Shown: positions 46,017 through 55,251 of the stretch, piece by piece | Position numbering within the stretch: the first letter of the stretch is position 1 | Layout of the letters: the number at the start of each line of letters is the position of its first letter | Source: Kordiimonas sp. | GTDB lineage: Bacteria; Pseudomonadota; Alphaproteobacteria; Sphingomonadales; Emcibacteraceae | Assembly (NCBI GenBank): GCA_002700365.1 | Contig: PADB01000009.1 | Location: 222,387 to 286,386 of the forward strand | DNA: 64,000 nucleotides | Direction: 5' to 3' | Notes under the pieces: model-generated | Told to the model about the DNA's origin: nothing | Seen by the model: the letters and a program-made list of their open reading frames with translations, nothing else | Databases searched by the model: none | Translations under genes and position numbers: made by a program

Positions 46017-47231
46017 CTATTTTACGGCTCTTTCAACAGCCTGGATCATATCTTCGATCAGGTCATCCGGATGCTCAAGACCAACAGAAAGCCGCAGCAT
46101 GCCTTCTGTTATACCCAGCTCTAGTCGCGCTTCCGGAGCAACGCTCTGGTGTGTGGTGCTGGCCGGATGTGTCATTAGACTTTTTGCATCCCCCACATTA
46201 TTTGAAATATCAATTATGTCCAAGGCATTCAGTAAACGAAATGCCGCCTCACGGCCGCCATCTACTTCCAGCGCGATGACACTACCGCCCATGCTCATTT
46301 GCTTCATGGCCAAATCATATTGTGGGAAATCTTTACGTCCCGGGTAACTCACCCGCGTAAACACACCCAAATCTGCCAGCGCATCAGCCACCCGCGCTGC
46401 GTTATTGCACATACGCTCCACACGCATATCCAGTGTTTCCAGACCTTTTAACAAAACCCACGCATTAAAAGGACTTAATGTCGGCCCGGTATTACGCATA
46501 AAAGGCAGCAACGTTTCTTCCAGAAAACTTTCCGAAGACAAGACACAACCACCCAGACAACGGCCCTGACCATCAATATGCTTTGTCGCCGAATAAACAA
46601 CAACATCGGCACCCATTTCCATGGGCTTCTGCAGATAAGGCGTAGCAAACACATTGTCTACAACGACAGTAATGTCATTTTCATGGGCAATGTCACTCAC
46701 TGCTTGCAAATCAACCACATCCAGCGTCGGGTTAGCCGGTGTCTCCAAAAAGAAAGCCGTTGTATTGGGACGAACGGCTTCTTTCCAGGCCGTCACATCA
46801 CGGGCGTCAATTAATGTCGTTTCCACACCAAAACGGGGCAGTAATGTCTCCACAACATAACGGCATGACCCAAACAGGGCCCTGCCACTCACCACATGAT
46901 CCCCTGCCTTTACTTGTGATAACATGGCGGCGGTCACTGCCGCCATGCCGCTGGCCGTTGAACGGGCGGCTTCTGCACCTTCAATCAACGCCATACGGTC
47001 TTCAAACATGGCTAATGTAGGATTACGCAGCCGGGAATAGGTATAACCATCCTGTTCACCGGTGAAACGGGCCGCCGCATCCTCTGCACAGTCATAGGCA
47101 AAGCCAGACGACATAAACATGGCCTCATTCGTTTCCCCCAGCTCACTACGATATGTGCCACCGCGCACCAATTGCGTCTGTAATCGCCATTGGCTCGTTT
47201 TTTTGCGGTCCTGACCAGTCGTCCGTTTCAT
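46017..47231 (-). CDS. metZ: O-succinylhomoserine sulfhydrylase
   Basis: 404 residues, Cys/Met-metabolism PLP family. It makes homocysteine from O-succinylhomoserine and sulfide. The PLP lysine is in VVYSATKHIDGQGR; the phosphate-binding ARSTASGMAAVTAA and YTYSRLRNPT are intact; LETPANPTLDVVDL and SLMTHPASTTHQSV are typical. The alternative O-acetylhomoserine enzyme (MetY) is larger, so MetZ is preferred. Lead gene of metZ-apaG; no clear SAM riboswitch lies in the 84 bp upstream. Confidence 0.93.
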   Translation of the reverse strand: MKRTTGQDRKKTSQWRLQTQLVRGGTYRSELGETNEAMFMSSGFAYDCAEDAAARFTGEQDGYTYSRLRNPTLAMFEDRMALIEGAEAARSTASGMAAVTAAMLSQVKAGDHVVSGRALFGSCRYVVETLLPRFGVETTLIDARDVTAWKEAVRPNTTAFFLETPANPTLDVVDLQAVSDIAHENDITVVVDNVFATPYLQKPMEMGADVVVYSATKHIDGQGRCLGGCVLSSESFLEETLLPFMRNTGPTLSPFNAWVLLKGLETLDMRVERMCNNAARVADALADLGVFTRVSYPGRKDFPQYDLAMKQMSMGGSVIALEVDGGREAAFRLLNALDIIDISNNVGDAKSLMTHPASTTHQSVAPEARLELGITEGMLRLSVGLEHPDDLIEDMIQAVERAVK

Positions 47232-47315
47232 ATTTTATGTAACCTTCACCTAACAAAATATCTCTTGTCTTGGTAAACAGTTGCCTGCGCCCCGTCAAGC
47301 ATGGACAGAACGCCT

Positions 47316-48281
47316 TTAACCGGAACATGTCCCCCCGCCCAGCACACAAAACCGGGCGCAATGGGGATGATTTAATGCCACCTCCATTTCTGCGGACCTC
47401 AGGTCCGTGCCCAGATCAAATGCTGGCGCATAGGGCATCAAGGTACAGGCGACAACGGATATGTTTTTTGCACCACGGCGGCGCACCACCATACGTGACG
47501 TGGCACACATCATCTCTGATGGTGATACCCCCAAAATTTTCCAACAGGACGTGGTAATCTCGGCAACTGGTCGTGTTTCATCCATTTCCGGAAATAATAA
47601 AAGATCATGGGGATCATGGGCCTGCAAATCCCAGCTCTGTGCTGCAAATAAGCCCGCAAACCCCGCACGGATAACCTCTTCACTTTCTTCCGTAAATGTT
47701 CTGCCGGCAATATGCACTGCAAAACCATGCGATAGAAGCCAGTCTACTCCCTGCAAGGCAACGACCCAACTTCCCGGGCCGCGTTCTTGCTCATGCCCCT
47801 CTACCGTGTAATGGTCCAGCGACACCCGAAACACCAGTTTCGCACCATTCCCCCCCCCTTTTTCATGGTATTGGCGTTTTAATGCCAATAATTCATCGCG
47901 ATGTTGCCACATAGGCTTCATCGCATTGGTCAAAACCAATAATCGAAACCCCTGCGCCAAACAATCTGACAATATCGCCATAATATCCGGGTTCATAAAC
48001 GGCTCGCCACCCGTCACTCCAATCTCATGGGTTGGCAAATTGCGCGATTTAATTTCGGCAAGGCACGCCTGCACATCGCCCCGTGTTAAATAGGCCAGAC
48101 GGTCATTGCGCGGAGACGATTCAATATAACAATGGGCACAGGTCAAATTACATAATGTACCTGTATTCAACCATAACATCTCTAATCCACGAAAGGACAC
48201 AGAGGCACGCGGCTCTCCCGTCGCGGTGATATGGGGGTCACTGAACTTTTTCGGAAAGATAGACTGCGCGATTTCATCCAT
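47316..48281 (-). CDS. Radical SAM protein with extra C-terminal cysteines
   Basis: 321 residues. The radical-SAM cluster motif is in GTLCNLTCAHCYIESSP (C-x3-C-x2-C), followed by the GGEP motif VTGGEPFMNPD and NAMKPMW. Near the C-terminus, CTLMPYAP and HPHCARFCVLGGGTCSG supply further cysteines that could hold an auxiliary iron-sulfur cluster, as in SPASM or Twitch proteins. The reaction is unknown. It is 100 bp downstream of the FemAB-like gene on the same strand, and 84 bp upstream of metZ. No short peptide substrate gene is visible alongside. Confidence 0.85.
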   Translation of the reverse strand: MDEIAQSIFPKKFSDPHITATGEPRASVSFRGLEMLWLNTGTLCNLTCAHCYIESSPRNDRLAYLTRGDVQACLAEIKSRNLPTHEIGVTGGEPFMNPDIMAILSDCLAQGFRLLVLTNAMKPMWQHRDELLALKRQYHEKGGGNGAKLVFRVSLDHYTVEGHEQERGPGSWVVALQGVDWLLSHGFAVHIAGRTFTEESEEVIRAGFAGLFAAQSWDLQAHDPHDLLLFPEMDETRPVAEITTSCWKILGVSPSEMMCATSRMVVRRRGAKNISVVACTLMPYAPAFDLGTDLRSAEMEVALNHPHCARFCVLGGGTCSG

Positions 48282-48381
48282 AGCCTTATCTTAAAGGCAG
48301 TCCCGGTGAAACAACAATCCCCTTCTTGTAAGGTCCGTCTCACAAGAACAAAAACAAAAGGATTATCACAGCCGGTATTTT

Positions 48382-49326
48382 CTAGGCGATTAGACGACGC
48401 AGTGCAGATAAATACCTATGACGAACGCCAAAAGTCCCTGCCTGTAATTCAATAACCTCTGTCGTCTTACTAAAACCAGTCTTGAATTTTTCCAGCCCTG
48501 ACCCGAATTGATCAGTCCCGCCAAAATTAAAGCACCACCGCCCTTCATCCCGCAAGGCCTGCATTGCCTCTGCCAGTACAAATTGCGCAGCACCATGTTC
48601 AAAACCCAGGTCATTCGCACCTTGCGTATGATTATATGCCCCTTCAGGGGCCAACAGGAATAGATTGGAAGCCACGACCTGATCTTCATATAAAGCCTGA
48701 AAAAGAACACCGGCCCCTGTTTCCAGTAATGACAGCAAAGGCCGCATATTCGCCCCTGTCGTGACGTCCTCGCCTCTCTCTAGGCGGCGCGACATAGAGG
48801 CATCAATAAGTTTTGCATGCTCTATGCAATCGTCCACACTTGCGCTCCGCCGGAGAACCAGTCCCGCACGACGCGCCTTACTCAGATTGGTTTTATGTCC
48901 TTTGCGCATTTTGACAAAGGGCTGTTCCGGCCGCAGGTCCAGCACATATTCACGACGTGTTTTTATATGTGAGAGTGGCCCCAATGCTGGCATTGTTGAA
49001 AGCCAGGACCCAAAAGTCAGCAGATTAATCTCTGTCAGCCACTCTTTACGCGCCCATTGCTGTAAAGCTTCCCACACCCCGTGTGAGGGGGCACAATTTG
49101 GCGCTGACGGAATTTCCAACCTTTTGTGTAACCGGCCTTCGCGCAGGATGCCCAAAAAAGAAATTTTTGAAGCACCTTCATTATACTCAAACACATAAGG
49201 AACCCCATTCTGCGTTGCCAAATAGGCCCCGTAAGCCCGACTTGCAAACGCGTTTGTGGGGGCCGCCATCTCTAAAGACTTTAATACATCCTGTTCCGGA
49301 TGTGCTATTGCGGCAAACATATTCAT
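48382..49326 (-). CDS. FemAB/GNAT-type acyl- or aminoacyltransferase
   Basis: 314 residues. The second half shows the peptidoglycan-bridge (FemAB)/Acetyltransf_6 GNAT pattern: FVKMRKGHKTNLSKARRAGL, LLETGAGVLFQALYEDQVVA, and FNFGGTDQFGSGLEKFKTGF. These proteins transfer amino acids from aminoacyl-tRNA, or other acyl groups, to cell-wall or sugar substrates. Some of this kind are found in polysaccharide and exosortase loci. It overlaps the toroid protein gene by 4 bp, so the two are translationally coupled. Cytosolic; acceptor unknown. Confidence 0.78.
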   Translation of the reverse strand: MNMFAAIAHPEQDVLKSLEMAAPTNAFASRAYGAYLATQNGVPYVFEYNEGASKISFLGILREGRLHKRLEIPSAPNCAPSHGVWEALQQWARKEWLTEINLLTFGSWLSTMPALGPLSHIKTRREYVLDLRPEQPFVKMRKGHKTNLSKARRAGLVLRRSASVDDCIEHAKLIDASMSRRLERGEDVTTGANMRPLLSLLETGAGVLFQALYEDQVVASNLFLLAPEGAYNHTQGANDLGFEHGAAQFVLAEAMQALRDEGRWCFNFGGTDQFGSGLEKFKTGFSKTTEVIELQAGTFGVRHRYLSALRRLIA

Positions 49327-50504
49327 CCTTGCGCCTTGCGCAATTCAATTTCTTTCATGTGGGAATCTGCAAAAAATTTCGGGGCCCAATTCAGATATTG
49401 ATAAATGCCATAATCTCCATCCACTGGAAAGGCACCCTTAATCCCACCGCGTTCGTCTAAATCCCCTTCCATTTTCTGGGTACGACGAACATAACTGTTG
49501 GCTTTAACACCAGCGTCAAAATAACGTGCTTCGCCAGTTAATTCATACAAATAAAACCAGCAATAGGCGACTTGTACAGAACCCGTGAGGCACACCCAGT
49601 CAACGGCCGGCGTCCAGTCTGCATACCACCGCCCGGCCAGATAGCCGTCATCTTTCAATTGTGCCAATAGGGCATCTGCCAGTTTTATTGCCGCTGCAAG
49701 ATAATCGTCCCGCTTCGTCAAACGGTAACCTTCAAGAATACCCCGCAGAACATAACCCAATGTATGGGTTAACGGAGCATCTGGCTGGTCCAGACAACAA
49801 TCAGCAAACCAGCCATTGGCCGCCTGCTTCGTCAGGGCCCAGTCCACATTTTTCTGCCCCGCCTCTGCGTAACCCGCATCCGGCACGACACGTGCTGCTT
49901 CGAATAAGCCCCACGAAACATGTGTCTCATAAGCCTTTTCTCCATTGGCGGCAAAGGGCGTTGGATGTTTACGCCAACAACCATCCTCATCCAGAGACTG
50001 GGCCAACCAGTCTGCTGCATCTCTCATGGCCGGGAGATATTCATCCCCAAAATGACGCACGCCATCGGCAAGCCCGATCAAAATTTGTCCCGTGTTAAAC
50101 GTCACAGGGACCACAGGTGTACTGTCAACTTTCCCACCCTGAAAACCGCCGCCGGGCAACTGAATTTTCACCATCCAGTCCAACATCTTCCGCGCACGCT
50201 CGCGAAAGTCATCCTGATGATAACCCTCCGCATATTTCAGAAATGTCGGGATAATGTACCCTGTGGTTTCAGGATACGATGATGCCCAACCGTTGATAAA
50301 ACTGAAGTCACGGGACACCCCGCCATCATGAGTTAATGAACAATCCTGCGCCCGTGCCATCCATTGCATCGCCGCATCAACAGCCTGCTCTAATGAATGA
50401 TCCCGCTGCGGCAACCCTTTATGGTCCTGACGAATTTCATTTTTTAATCGTTTCGGCAGGTTCTGGGCATGATAAAAAGATTTCAACGCATTGATTATAG
50501 TCAT
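49323..50504 (-). CDS. Six-hairpin (alpha/alpha toroid) glycosidase-like protein
   Basis: 393 residues, all-helical with repeated pairs such as AMQWMARAQDCSL, ARKMLDWMVKIQLPGGGFQG, DAADWLAQSLDEDGCW and NVDWALTKQAANGWFAD. The pattern W(L/M)...Q..DG.(W/F) every 45-60 residues is that of alpha/alpha-barrel enzymes (GH88/GH127-like hydrolases, epimerases and terpene-cyclase-like domains). Acidic candidates exist but I cannot assign catalytic residues. No signal peptide, so it should be cytosolic, which is odd for a polysaccharide hydrolase. First gene of the three-gene unit with FemAB-like and radical SAM proteins. Confidence 0.7.
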   Translation of the reverse strand: MTIINALKSFYHAQNLPKRLKNEIRQDHKGLPQRDHSLEQAVDAAMQWMARAQDCSLTHDGGVSRDFSFINGWASSYPETTGYIIPTFLKYAEGYHQDDFRERARKMLDWMVKIQLPGGGFQGGKVDSTPVVPVTFNTGQILIGLADGVRHFGDEYLPAMRDAADWLAQSLDEDGCWRKHPTPFAANGEKAYETHVSWGLFEAARVVPDAGYAEAGQKNVDWALTKQAANGWFADCCLDQPDAPLTHTLGYVLRGILEGYRLTKRDDYLAAAIKLADALLAQLKDDGYLAGRWYADWTPAVDWVCLTGSVQVAYCWFYLYELTGEARYFDAGVKANSYVRRTQKMEGDLDERGGIKGAFPVDGDYGIYQYLNWAPKFFADSHMKEIELRKAQG

Positions 50505-50761
50505 ATTTGTCAGTCTTCAGCTTGAGGTCCCTGTCCAGCAATACAGTACAGACAGCATACATTACGATCACAGTTTTCAGCTATAGCCTGCAATTGTGAA
50601 AATAAACTTAAATCACCCCCTGACAGAATTATTTTTTATGCTGCCCCAACCCATTGCGTATTTATCCCGGTCAGACCCGCATCAAAACTATTTTATATAT
50701 TTTTCTGGAACCTATGGGTGATCTGGGCTATGCAAAGACAGTTTTAAGGTCATAGACGTTA

Positions 50762-51247
50762 ATGAAAATCAAAACGCCATATCGGGATTATCGCCGTTTA
50801 GCGATCTCTGCCCCACAACAGAACAGCCGGTGCTTTCTTACCGTACTGCTGTTATTTGCGTTTTTCTTTAACATGGCTGCCTCAATCAGCAGCGCACATG
50901 CCACGGCAACGCTGGTTACTGGCACAGATAAAACCCCTTACAACACTAGTTCATCCTTGCAATTCACAGATAACAGCATGGTTATCTGTACCCCGCAGGG
51001 ATTAAAGCGGATCACATTTAACGCCGATGGCATTCCAGCCGAACAAAACAGGTCTTTTGACACCAGCCAGTGTCTTTTTTGCCTGCCGTTAAACCATGTA
51101 GACATGGCGGCAATTGATCTTAACGACCTTCTGACGCAGCCTGCATATTATGGTTCAGGCCCCAAACAAATGTGGCAGAATCAATCAGCCTTAAAAGCAG
51201 ATATCGCACGGCAAGCGAGCCCGCGCGCGCCTCCGCACACAGTCTAA
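50762..51247 (+). CDS. DUF2946-family exported protein next to a copper receptor
   Basis: 161 residues. A basic start and one hydrophobic segment (about 24-45, ending SSAHA) look like a signal peptide. Cysteine motifs VICTPQGLKRI and SQCLFCLPLNH match the DUF2946 pattern (C-x-P-x-G then C-x-x-C-x-P). DUF2946 genes often lie beside copper TonB receptors, as here. The cysteines suggest metal binding, but no role is proven. It may be co-transcribed with the receptor 134 bp downstream. Confidence 0.72.
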   Translation: MKIKTPYRDYRRLAISAPQQNSRCFLTVLLLFAFFFNMAASISSAHATATLVTGTDKTPYNTSSSLQFTDNSMVICTPQGLKRITFNADGIPAEQNRSFDTSQCLFCLPLNHVDMAAIDLNDLLTQPAYYGSGPKQMWQNQSALKADIARQASPRAPPHTV

Positions 51248-51381
51248 TTCCATACACCCTATAACGGCACTGCCTATTCTACCCTCCAACACGGTAAAGA
51301 CCGGGCGTCATATGCAGCATATCAGCCGCAACGTTATGGGATCTCTACACCATATCATTTTACTTTTTTATGAGGACCCAC

Positions 51382-53562
51382 ATGTCACACATGTCGCCCG
51401 CATCTTTACGTGTATCACTGAACGCCTCTCTGGCAACGCCACTTTCTGTCTCTCTGGCCTTTGCCCTGGCCGGGAATCTGGCTCTGACCGCCGTGATGCC
51501 TGCCCATGCTCAAACCACAATTGTCAGCCCGAAAAACAACCTTTCTGTTACAGAGATGGAAGAACTATATGTTTCCGGGCGGGTTGTTATTAATCCCACC
51601 TTGTCCACCGCAATCCCCAAAAATGCCAGCACCCGCCCCCCTGCGGACGGCGGGGATTTCCTGCGGTCGCTCCCCGGTATTGACGGCAGCCGCATGGGAG
51701 GACACGGCATTGACCCGGTCATTCGTGGGCAAAGCCGCAGCCAGCTAAATATCATCAATAATGGTGCCTACAGCTTTAATGGCTGCCCTAACCGGATGGA
51801 CCCGCCGACGAGCTATAGCGACATCCAAACCACCGACATCGTCATTGTTCAACGCGGTTATCAATCTGTCCAGCACGGCGCGGGTGGTTCAGGCGGCACC
51901 GTTATTTTTGAACATAAAGCCCCCACATTCAAAGAAGGAAAATCACTCAAGGCCCAGATCAGCGGCGGTCTGGAAAGCAACGGAGATATCTGGTCTCTGG
52001 CTGGTGATGTTGCTGGTGACATTGGCGTTGGTCATATTCGCGCCACTGGTCATTTGAAAGATGCCGAAAACTATGAAGATGGGCGCGGTGTAGACGTGCG
52101 CTCTGCCTTCAAACAATATGGGGGCAGTCTGGAAACTGGACTAAAGAATGAACAGAACAACGTGGTCATAGGTCTGGAGTATGACAGAATTGAAGACGCG
52201 TTATTTGCCGGAGCTGGCATGGATTCTCCTGAGTCAGAACGCCTGACTATTCGTGCCAAAGCTGAACATCAATTTGAAGATGCTGGTCTGGTCGAAGCCC
52301 TTCACCTTAATCTCTATCTTTCAGATATTGACCATGTCATGGATAATTTCTCCCTGCGTGATCGCATGATGATGTTCAGGCGTGCGGATACAGAAAGTCT
52401 GTCTTATGGTGGAAAACTGGTTGCCGATCTTGTTCATGATGATGTGAATTTTAATATCGGCACTGATATACAAATTCGGGAAATGGACGGCCTGCGCACT
52501 GGTAATAACATGACATCGAATATGGATATGTTCTATATCCAGTCCTTTATTATCCCTGATACAAAGATCGAACAGTTTGGCCTTTTTGTTGAAGGGACAA
52601 AACCAATAAGTGCCGACCTAAAGCTTAAATCCGGTCTGCGTTACGACTATGTCCACGCCTCTCTTGATAAAGCCCATCTACCCTCTACGATGATGACTTT
52701 CCGCAGTGCCAATGACCTCTATCAAAAATATTACGGTCAGACCGCTCGCAATCAGAATGAACATAATATAAGTGGTCTCTTCCGCCTTGAATACAGCTTA
52801 AGTAATAACGCCACGGCGTATCTGGGGATCAGCCGTTCTACCCGAACCGCCGATGCCACTGAACGGTCGATTGCCAGCGATATGGGCAATGCCCCTACCG
52901 CAAATAGAAGCTGGGTTGGTAATCCTGATCTTGCCCCGGAAAAGCATTATCAAATTGATGCTGGCTATGGCTTGCGCCAAAGCAACTGGTCTTTCTTGTT
53001 ATCAGCCTATTATGACCGTATCGATGACTACATCTTACGTGATACCGCCCGCGGACAAACAGGTGTTCTGGTCGCTGATGGTGCCAACATCTATCGCAAT
53101 ATTGATGCGACGCTTTGGGGTGTAGAACTGGAAGCCCAGATGAATCTACTGGAAAACCTCCTTATCAGCGGGAACGCGGCCTATACTTACGGACAAAATA
53201 AAGAATTGGATATTCCACTGGCACAAATTCCGCCACTAAGCGGTAAAGTCAGCCTCGCCTATACACAATCTGTGTGGGAATTAGGGGCGCATCTGCGTTG
53301 GGCCGTAAAACAAACCCGTGTGGACGCCGACGTGCTAACCGGCTCTGGCCGTGATACTGGCAAGACACCCGGTTACGCGGTCATAGACCTGTCCGGCAAA
53401 TATCAAGTCACTGAACAGGCTGTCATTCGTCTCGGCATCTCTAATCTGTTTGACAAAACCTACGCCAATCACCTCAACCGGGAAAACCTGAATGACGGCA
53501 GCGTTGTACAGGTGAACGAACCAGGGCGTGCTTTTTACCTAAAAATGCAATTTACGCTTTAA
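51382..53562 (+). CDS. TonB-dependent copper receptor (OprC/NosA family)
   Basis: 726 residues from the ATG at 51382, which has GAGGACC upstream (an ATG 4 codons earlier lies over that site). A signal peptide ends PAHA; the plug domain holds GGHGIDPVIRGQSRSQLNII and the very distinctive GCPNRMDPPTSY; IVIVQRGYQSVQHGAGGSGG then starts the barrel. The last strand GRAFYLKMQFTL ends in an aromatic-rich C-terminus. The CPNRMDPPTSY segment marks the OprC-type copper family, in which the Cys and Met there help bind copper. Partner TonB/ExbBD are not in the window. A terminator follows at 53683. Confidence 0.93.
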   Translation: MSHMSPASLRVSLNASLATPLSVSLAFALAGNLALTAVMPAHAQTTIVSPKNNLSVTEMEELYVSGRVVINPTLSTAIPKNASTRPPADGGDFLRSLPGIDGSRMGGHGIDPVIRGQSRSQLNIINNGAYSFNGCPNRMDPPTSYSDIQTTDIVIVQRGYQSVQHGAGGSGGTVIFEHKAPTFKEGKSLKAQISGGLESNGDIWSLAGDVAGDIGVGHIRATGHLKDAENYEDGRGVDVRSAFKQYGGSLETGLKNEQNNVVIGLEYDRIEDALFAGAGMDSPESERLTIRAKAEHQFEDAGLVEALHLNLYLSDIDHVMDNFSLRDRMMMFRRADTESLSYGGKLVADLVHDDVNFNIGTDIQIREMDGLRTGNNMTSNMDMFYIQSFIIPDTKIEQFGLFVEGTKPISADLKLKSGLRYDYVHASLDKAHLPSTMMTFRSANDLYQKYYGQTARNQNEHNISGLFRLEYSLSNNATAYLGISRSTRTADATERSIASDMGNAPTANRSWVGNPDLAPEKHYQIDAGYGLRQSNWSFLLSAYYDRIDDYILRDTARGQTGVLVADGANIYRNIDATLWGVELEAQMNLLENLLISGNAAYTYGQNKELDIPLAQIPPLSGKVSLAYTQSVWELGAHLRWAVKQTRVDADVLTGSGRDTGKTPGYAVIDLSGKYQVTEQAVIRLGISNLFDKTYANHLNRENLNDGSVVQVNEPGRAFYLKMQFTL

Positions 53563-53682
53563 AGGTTTCTTTCAACAACGTGATGGCCGGGCTTATACCT
53601 CAACGGAAAAAGAGCGCCCGGTCATCGCATCATCGGATCTAACTTTGGTCATCCATACGACCCCTCAATGATGACCCGACTC

Positions 53683-53713
53683 AGGCGTGCGTTATAATCG
53701 CACGCCTTTTTTC
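53683..53713 (+). terminator. Rho-independent terminator after the copper receptor
   Basis: AGGCGTGCG pairs perfectly with CGCACGCCT around a 7-nt loop and is followed by six T. It is 121 bp after the receptor stop codon and 75 bp before tRNA-Gly. Confidence 0.88.
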
Positions 53714-53787
53714 TTATTGCCATGTGCATGCTATTGAATCCCATGACAAAGTCAGGTAAAAGCCTAGTTCTTGTATGCACACCTTGC

Positions 53788-53861
53788 GCGGGTGTAGTTC
53801 AATGGTAGAACGAAAGCTTCCCAAGCTTTAGACGAGGGTTCGATTCCCTTCACCCGCTCCA
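53788..53861 (+). tRNA. tRNA-Gly (anticodon CCC)
   Basis: 74 nt including encoded CCA. Acceptor stem GCGGGTG pairs with CACCCGC; D-arm with GGT; anticodon arm AAAGC-TTCCCAA-GCTTT gives CCC, reading GGG; T-arm GAGGG-TTCGATT-CCCTT with one G-T pair; discriminator T. The stem is intact. Confidence 0.95.
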
Positions 53862-53887
53862 TCTCACCGAGAAATGGATAATTAACA

Positions 53888-53918
53888 GAAAAAGCCGCCC
53901 TGACGAAACAGAGCGGCT
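53888..53918 (-). terminator. Rho-independent terminator of the ugd unit
   Basis: On the minus strand AGCCGC and GCGGCT pair with a further imperfect CTG/CAG inside and a TTTCGT-containing loop, then a run of T. It lies 29 bp after the ugd stop codon. Confidence 0.82.
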
Positions 53919-53946
53919 CGCATTATTTGTAAATTCTAAAATGTGA

Positions 53947-55248
53947 TTAAGCACCGATCCGCGTGTAGGTAAAGCCCTGATGCACCAGATCGCTTTTAGC
54001 ATAAATATTCCGCAGATCGACAATCGCCGGCGTCTTCATCAACGCCTTTACGCGTTGCATATCCAAAGCGCGGAACTGATTCCATTCCGTCACAATCACC
54101 AATACATCTGCCCCCTCCATGATGTCATAGGCATTTTCACCATAAGTGACATCTGTCAGGTATTTCTCCGCTTCTTTCATGGATTCCGGATCATAGGCAT
54201 GAACAGTTGCACCATGTTGCTGCAAAACCGGAATGATGTCCAAACTCGGGCTTTCACGCATATCATCTGTATTCGGCTTGAACGCTAAGCCTAATAAAGC
54301 AATTTTCTTACCTTCGACATTCCCGCCACAGGCAGCGATAATACGCTCTGCCATTTGCACTTTGCGCTGGTCATTCACATTGACTGCGGCTTCTACAATT
54401 TGTAACGGCACATTTTGGCGCTCACCAGTTCGCAACAACGCCAGCGTATCTTTGGGGAAACAGCTTCCACCATAACCCGGTCCGGCATGTAAAAACTTAC
54501 CGCCAATACGCTTATCCAGCCCCATCCCGCGCGCGACATCCTGCACCTCCGCACCCACAGCTTCACACAGGTCAGCCATTTCATTGATAAAACTGATCTT
54601 TGTCGCAAGGAAGGCATTAGACGCATACTTAATTAATTCCGATGTCTCGCGGGACGTATGCACAATCGGCGTCTCATTAATATAGAGAGGACGATATAAT
54701 TCCCGCAGTACTTCAAAGGCACGCTCCGTCTTGGTGCCAATCACGATCCGGTCCGGGCGCATAAAATCTTCAATCGCAGCCCCCTCACGTAGAAACTCCG
54801 GGTTAGACGCAACATCAAAATCACAGTCGGGACGGCGATTGCGGATTAATTCTTCGATCTCCGCACAAGTGCCCACTGGCACTGTCGATTTGGTCACCAC
54901 AACCGTGTAACCATCAATCAGGTCGGCAATTTCCTCCGCCGCGGCGTAGACAAATGACAGGTCTGCATGTCCATCGCCCCGGCGGCTCGGTGTCCCAACC
55001 GCAATAAAGACTGCATCGGACTGGGGGACGGCCTCTGCCAGATCTGTCGTAAACGTCAACCGCCCTTCTTTGACGTTTTTTTCCACCAGGTTGTCCAGGC
55101 CCGGTTCATAAATGGGGATGTCGCCTTTTTTTAACGCATCTATTTTCGTCTGGTCTTTATCCACACAGATTATTTCGTGCCCGAATTCTGAAAAACATGT
55201 TCCAGATACCAATCCGACATAACCTGTACCAACAACTGTTACCCGCAT
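53947..55248 (-). CDS. ugd: UDP-glucose 6-dehydrogenase
   Basis: 433 residues. Oxidises UDP-glucose twice with NAD+ to UDP-glucuronate. NAD site VVGTGYVGLVSGTCFSEFGH at the start, then TKSTVPVGT, SNPEFLREGAAIEDFM, and the catalytic cysteine in GPGYGGSCFPKDT; FKPNTDDMRESPS is the last motif. It directly follows galU with 3 bp between and precedes a terminator. UDP-glucuronate is a capsule precursor and a possible substrate for the asparagine-synthase-like amidase. Confidence 0.96.
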   Translation of the reverse strand: MRVTVVGTGYVGLVSGTCFSEFGHEIICVDKDQTKIDALKKGDIPIYEPGLDNLVEKNVKEGRLTFTTDLAEAVPQSDAVFIAVGTPSRRGDGHADLSFVYAAAEEIADLIDGYTVVVTKSTVPVGTCAEIEELIRNRRPDCDFDVASNPEFLREGAAIEDFMRPDRIVIGTKTERAFEVLRELYRPLYINETPIVHTSRETSELIKYASNAFLATKISFINEMADLCEAVGAEVQDVARGMGLDKRIGGKFLHAGPGYGGSCFPKDTLALLRTGERQNVPLQIVEAAVNVNDQRKVQMAERIIAACGGNVEGKKIALLGLAFKPNTDDMRESPSLDIIPVLQQHGATVHAYDPESMKEAEKYLTDVTYGENAYDIMEGADVLVIVTEWNQFRALDMQRVKALMKTPAIVDLRNIYAKSDLVHQGFTYTRIGA

Positions 55249-55251
55249 AAC

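Noticed and set aside
47232-47315. Possible SAM riboswitch before metZ.
   Set aside because: The 84-bp gap is short and I could not fit the SAM-II conserved pattern or pseudoknot; only weak resemblance near the start codon.
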